Below, piece by piece: positions 63,895 through 64,000 of a stretch of DNA of 64,000 nt. The notes below the pieces were generated by a model. It made no database searches and was not told where the DNA came from. It saw nothing but the letters and a program-made list of their open reading frames with translations. This stretch comes from Streptomyces sp. NBS 14/10 (GTDB lineage: Bacteria; Actinomycetota; Actinomycetes; Streptomycetales; Streptomycetaceae). Within the stretch, counting starts at the first letter, position 1. Every line of letters begins with the position of its first letter. The DNA is taken from contig NZ_NCSM01000002.1 of NCBI RefSeq assembly GCF_002224125.1, positions 153,654 to 217,653 of the forward strand, written 5' to 3'. A program made the position numbers and the translations under genes.

Positions 63895-63919
63895 AGACCC
63901 TCGCGGTTCCGCGGGGTCG
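63895..63919 (-). terminator. Hairpin after the second aldehyde dehydrogenase
   Basis: GACCC-CGCGG, a short AA turn and CCGCG-GGGTC form a stem of about ten pairs with one bulge or mismatch, just beyond the stop of the incoming gene. It probably ends that transcript. Confidence 0.6.
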
Positions 63920-63920
63920 G

Positions 63921-64000
63921 TCAGCCGTCCAGTGAGGTCATGACGTGCTTGATCCGGGTGTAGTCCTCGAAGCCGTAGGCCGACAGGTCCTTGCCGTAGC
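63921..64000 (-). CDS. Aldehyde dehydrogenase, C-terminal end (partial)
   Basis: The last 26 residues of a gene that enters from the right edge: GYGKDLSAYGFEDYTRIKHVMTSLDG and a stop. The end closely resembles that of the neighbouring aldehyde dehydrogenase (GYGKDMSAYSFEEYTQVKHVM), so it is a second member of the same branch. Its substrate cannot be told from this end. Confidence 0.85.
   Translation of the reverse strand, partial: YGKDLSAYGFEDYTRIKHVMTSLDG

Overview
The window reads as chromosomal DNA of a Streptomyces or a close actinomycete. GC is very high, coding strands are dense, many genes use GTG or TTG starts, and stop/start pairs overlap as GTGA or ATGA. Rare TTA (bldA-type) codons sit in secondary-metabolism genes, and Tat or lipoprotein signals are typical of the genus. 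I saw no rRNA, tRNA, CRISPR array, transposase or prophage gene.

Layout. (1) 1-3625, minus strand: the edge of an NRPS-PKS cluster, with the start of a ketosynthase gene and a complete C-A-T NRPS module; both contain a TTA codon. (2) 3965-14322: an oligopeptide-type (family 5) ABC importer with a ROK sugar kinase, divergent from a ROK repressor that is followed by an M81/MlrC metallopeptidase and a CutC protein. This looks like one catabolic unit with an unknown substrate. (3) 14340-16676: a gene remnant, an alpha/beta hydrolase and an MDR oxidoreductase. (4) 16745-31215: a plant-polysaccharide locus. GH43, GH42, GH5 and a LacI repressor run leftward; a sugar-type ABC importer (binding protein plus two permeases), a GH78 rhamnosidase and a decayed GH3 gene run rightward. 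(5) 31230-32143: the broken end of a zinc-ribbon membrane protein joined to the GH3 remnant. (6) 32262-47896: a second oligosaccharide locus. A secreted GH9-like protein and a GH42 enzyme run leftward; a five-component family 5 ABC importer, a LacI repressor, an FAD oxidoreductase and a GH3 glucosidase run rightward. (7) 48067-52658: a secreted beta-helix protein, an AXE1-like esterase, a secreted four-repeat cysteine protein and a LacI repressor with three operator-like boxes. (8) 52690-56456: a GNAT remnant, a cupin, a rhodanese, a GlxA/AraC regulator and PPK2. (9) 56507-64000: a putrescine/polyamine uptake and catabolism operon (PotABCD-like importer, PuuB-like oxidase, aminobutyraldehyde dehydrogenase) and the end of a second aldehyde dehydrogenase.

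How it works together. Regions 4, 6 and 7 look like glycan-utilisation loci: secreted proteins act outside, ABC importers take up oligosaccharides, and signal-less GH43, GH42, GH5, GH78 and GH3 enzymes finish the job inside. Each has its own LacI repressor with operator-like palindromes beside a promoter or leader. Importers carry no MsiK-type ATPase for the MalEFG-like system, so a shared ATPase elsewhere is expected. Region 9 resembles conserved core metabolism; region 1 is accessory.

The strongest candidates for something undescribed are the ABC/ROK/MlrC/CutC unit, the GH9-like secreted protein without an evident DAGD motif, and the LacI gene followed by the cysteine-repeat secreted protein. 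All function statements rest on motif recognition by eye; no database search was run.
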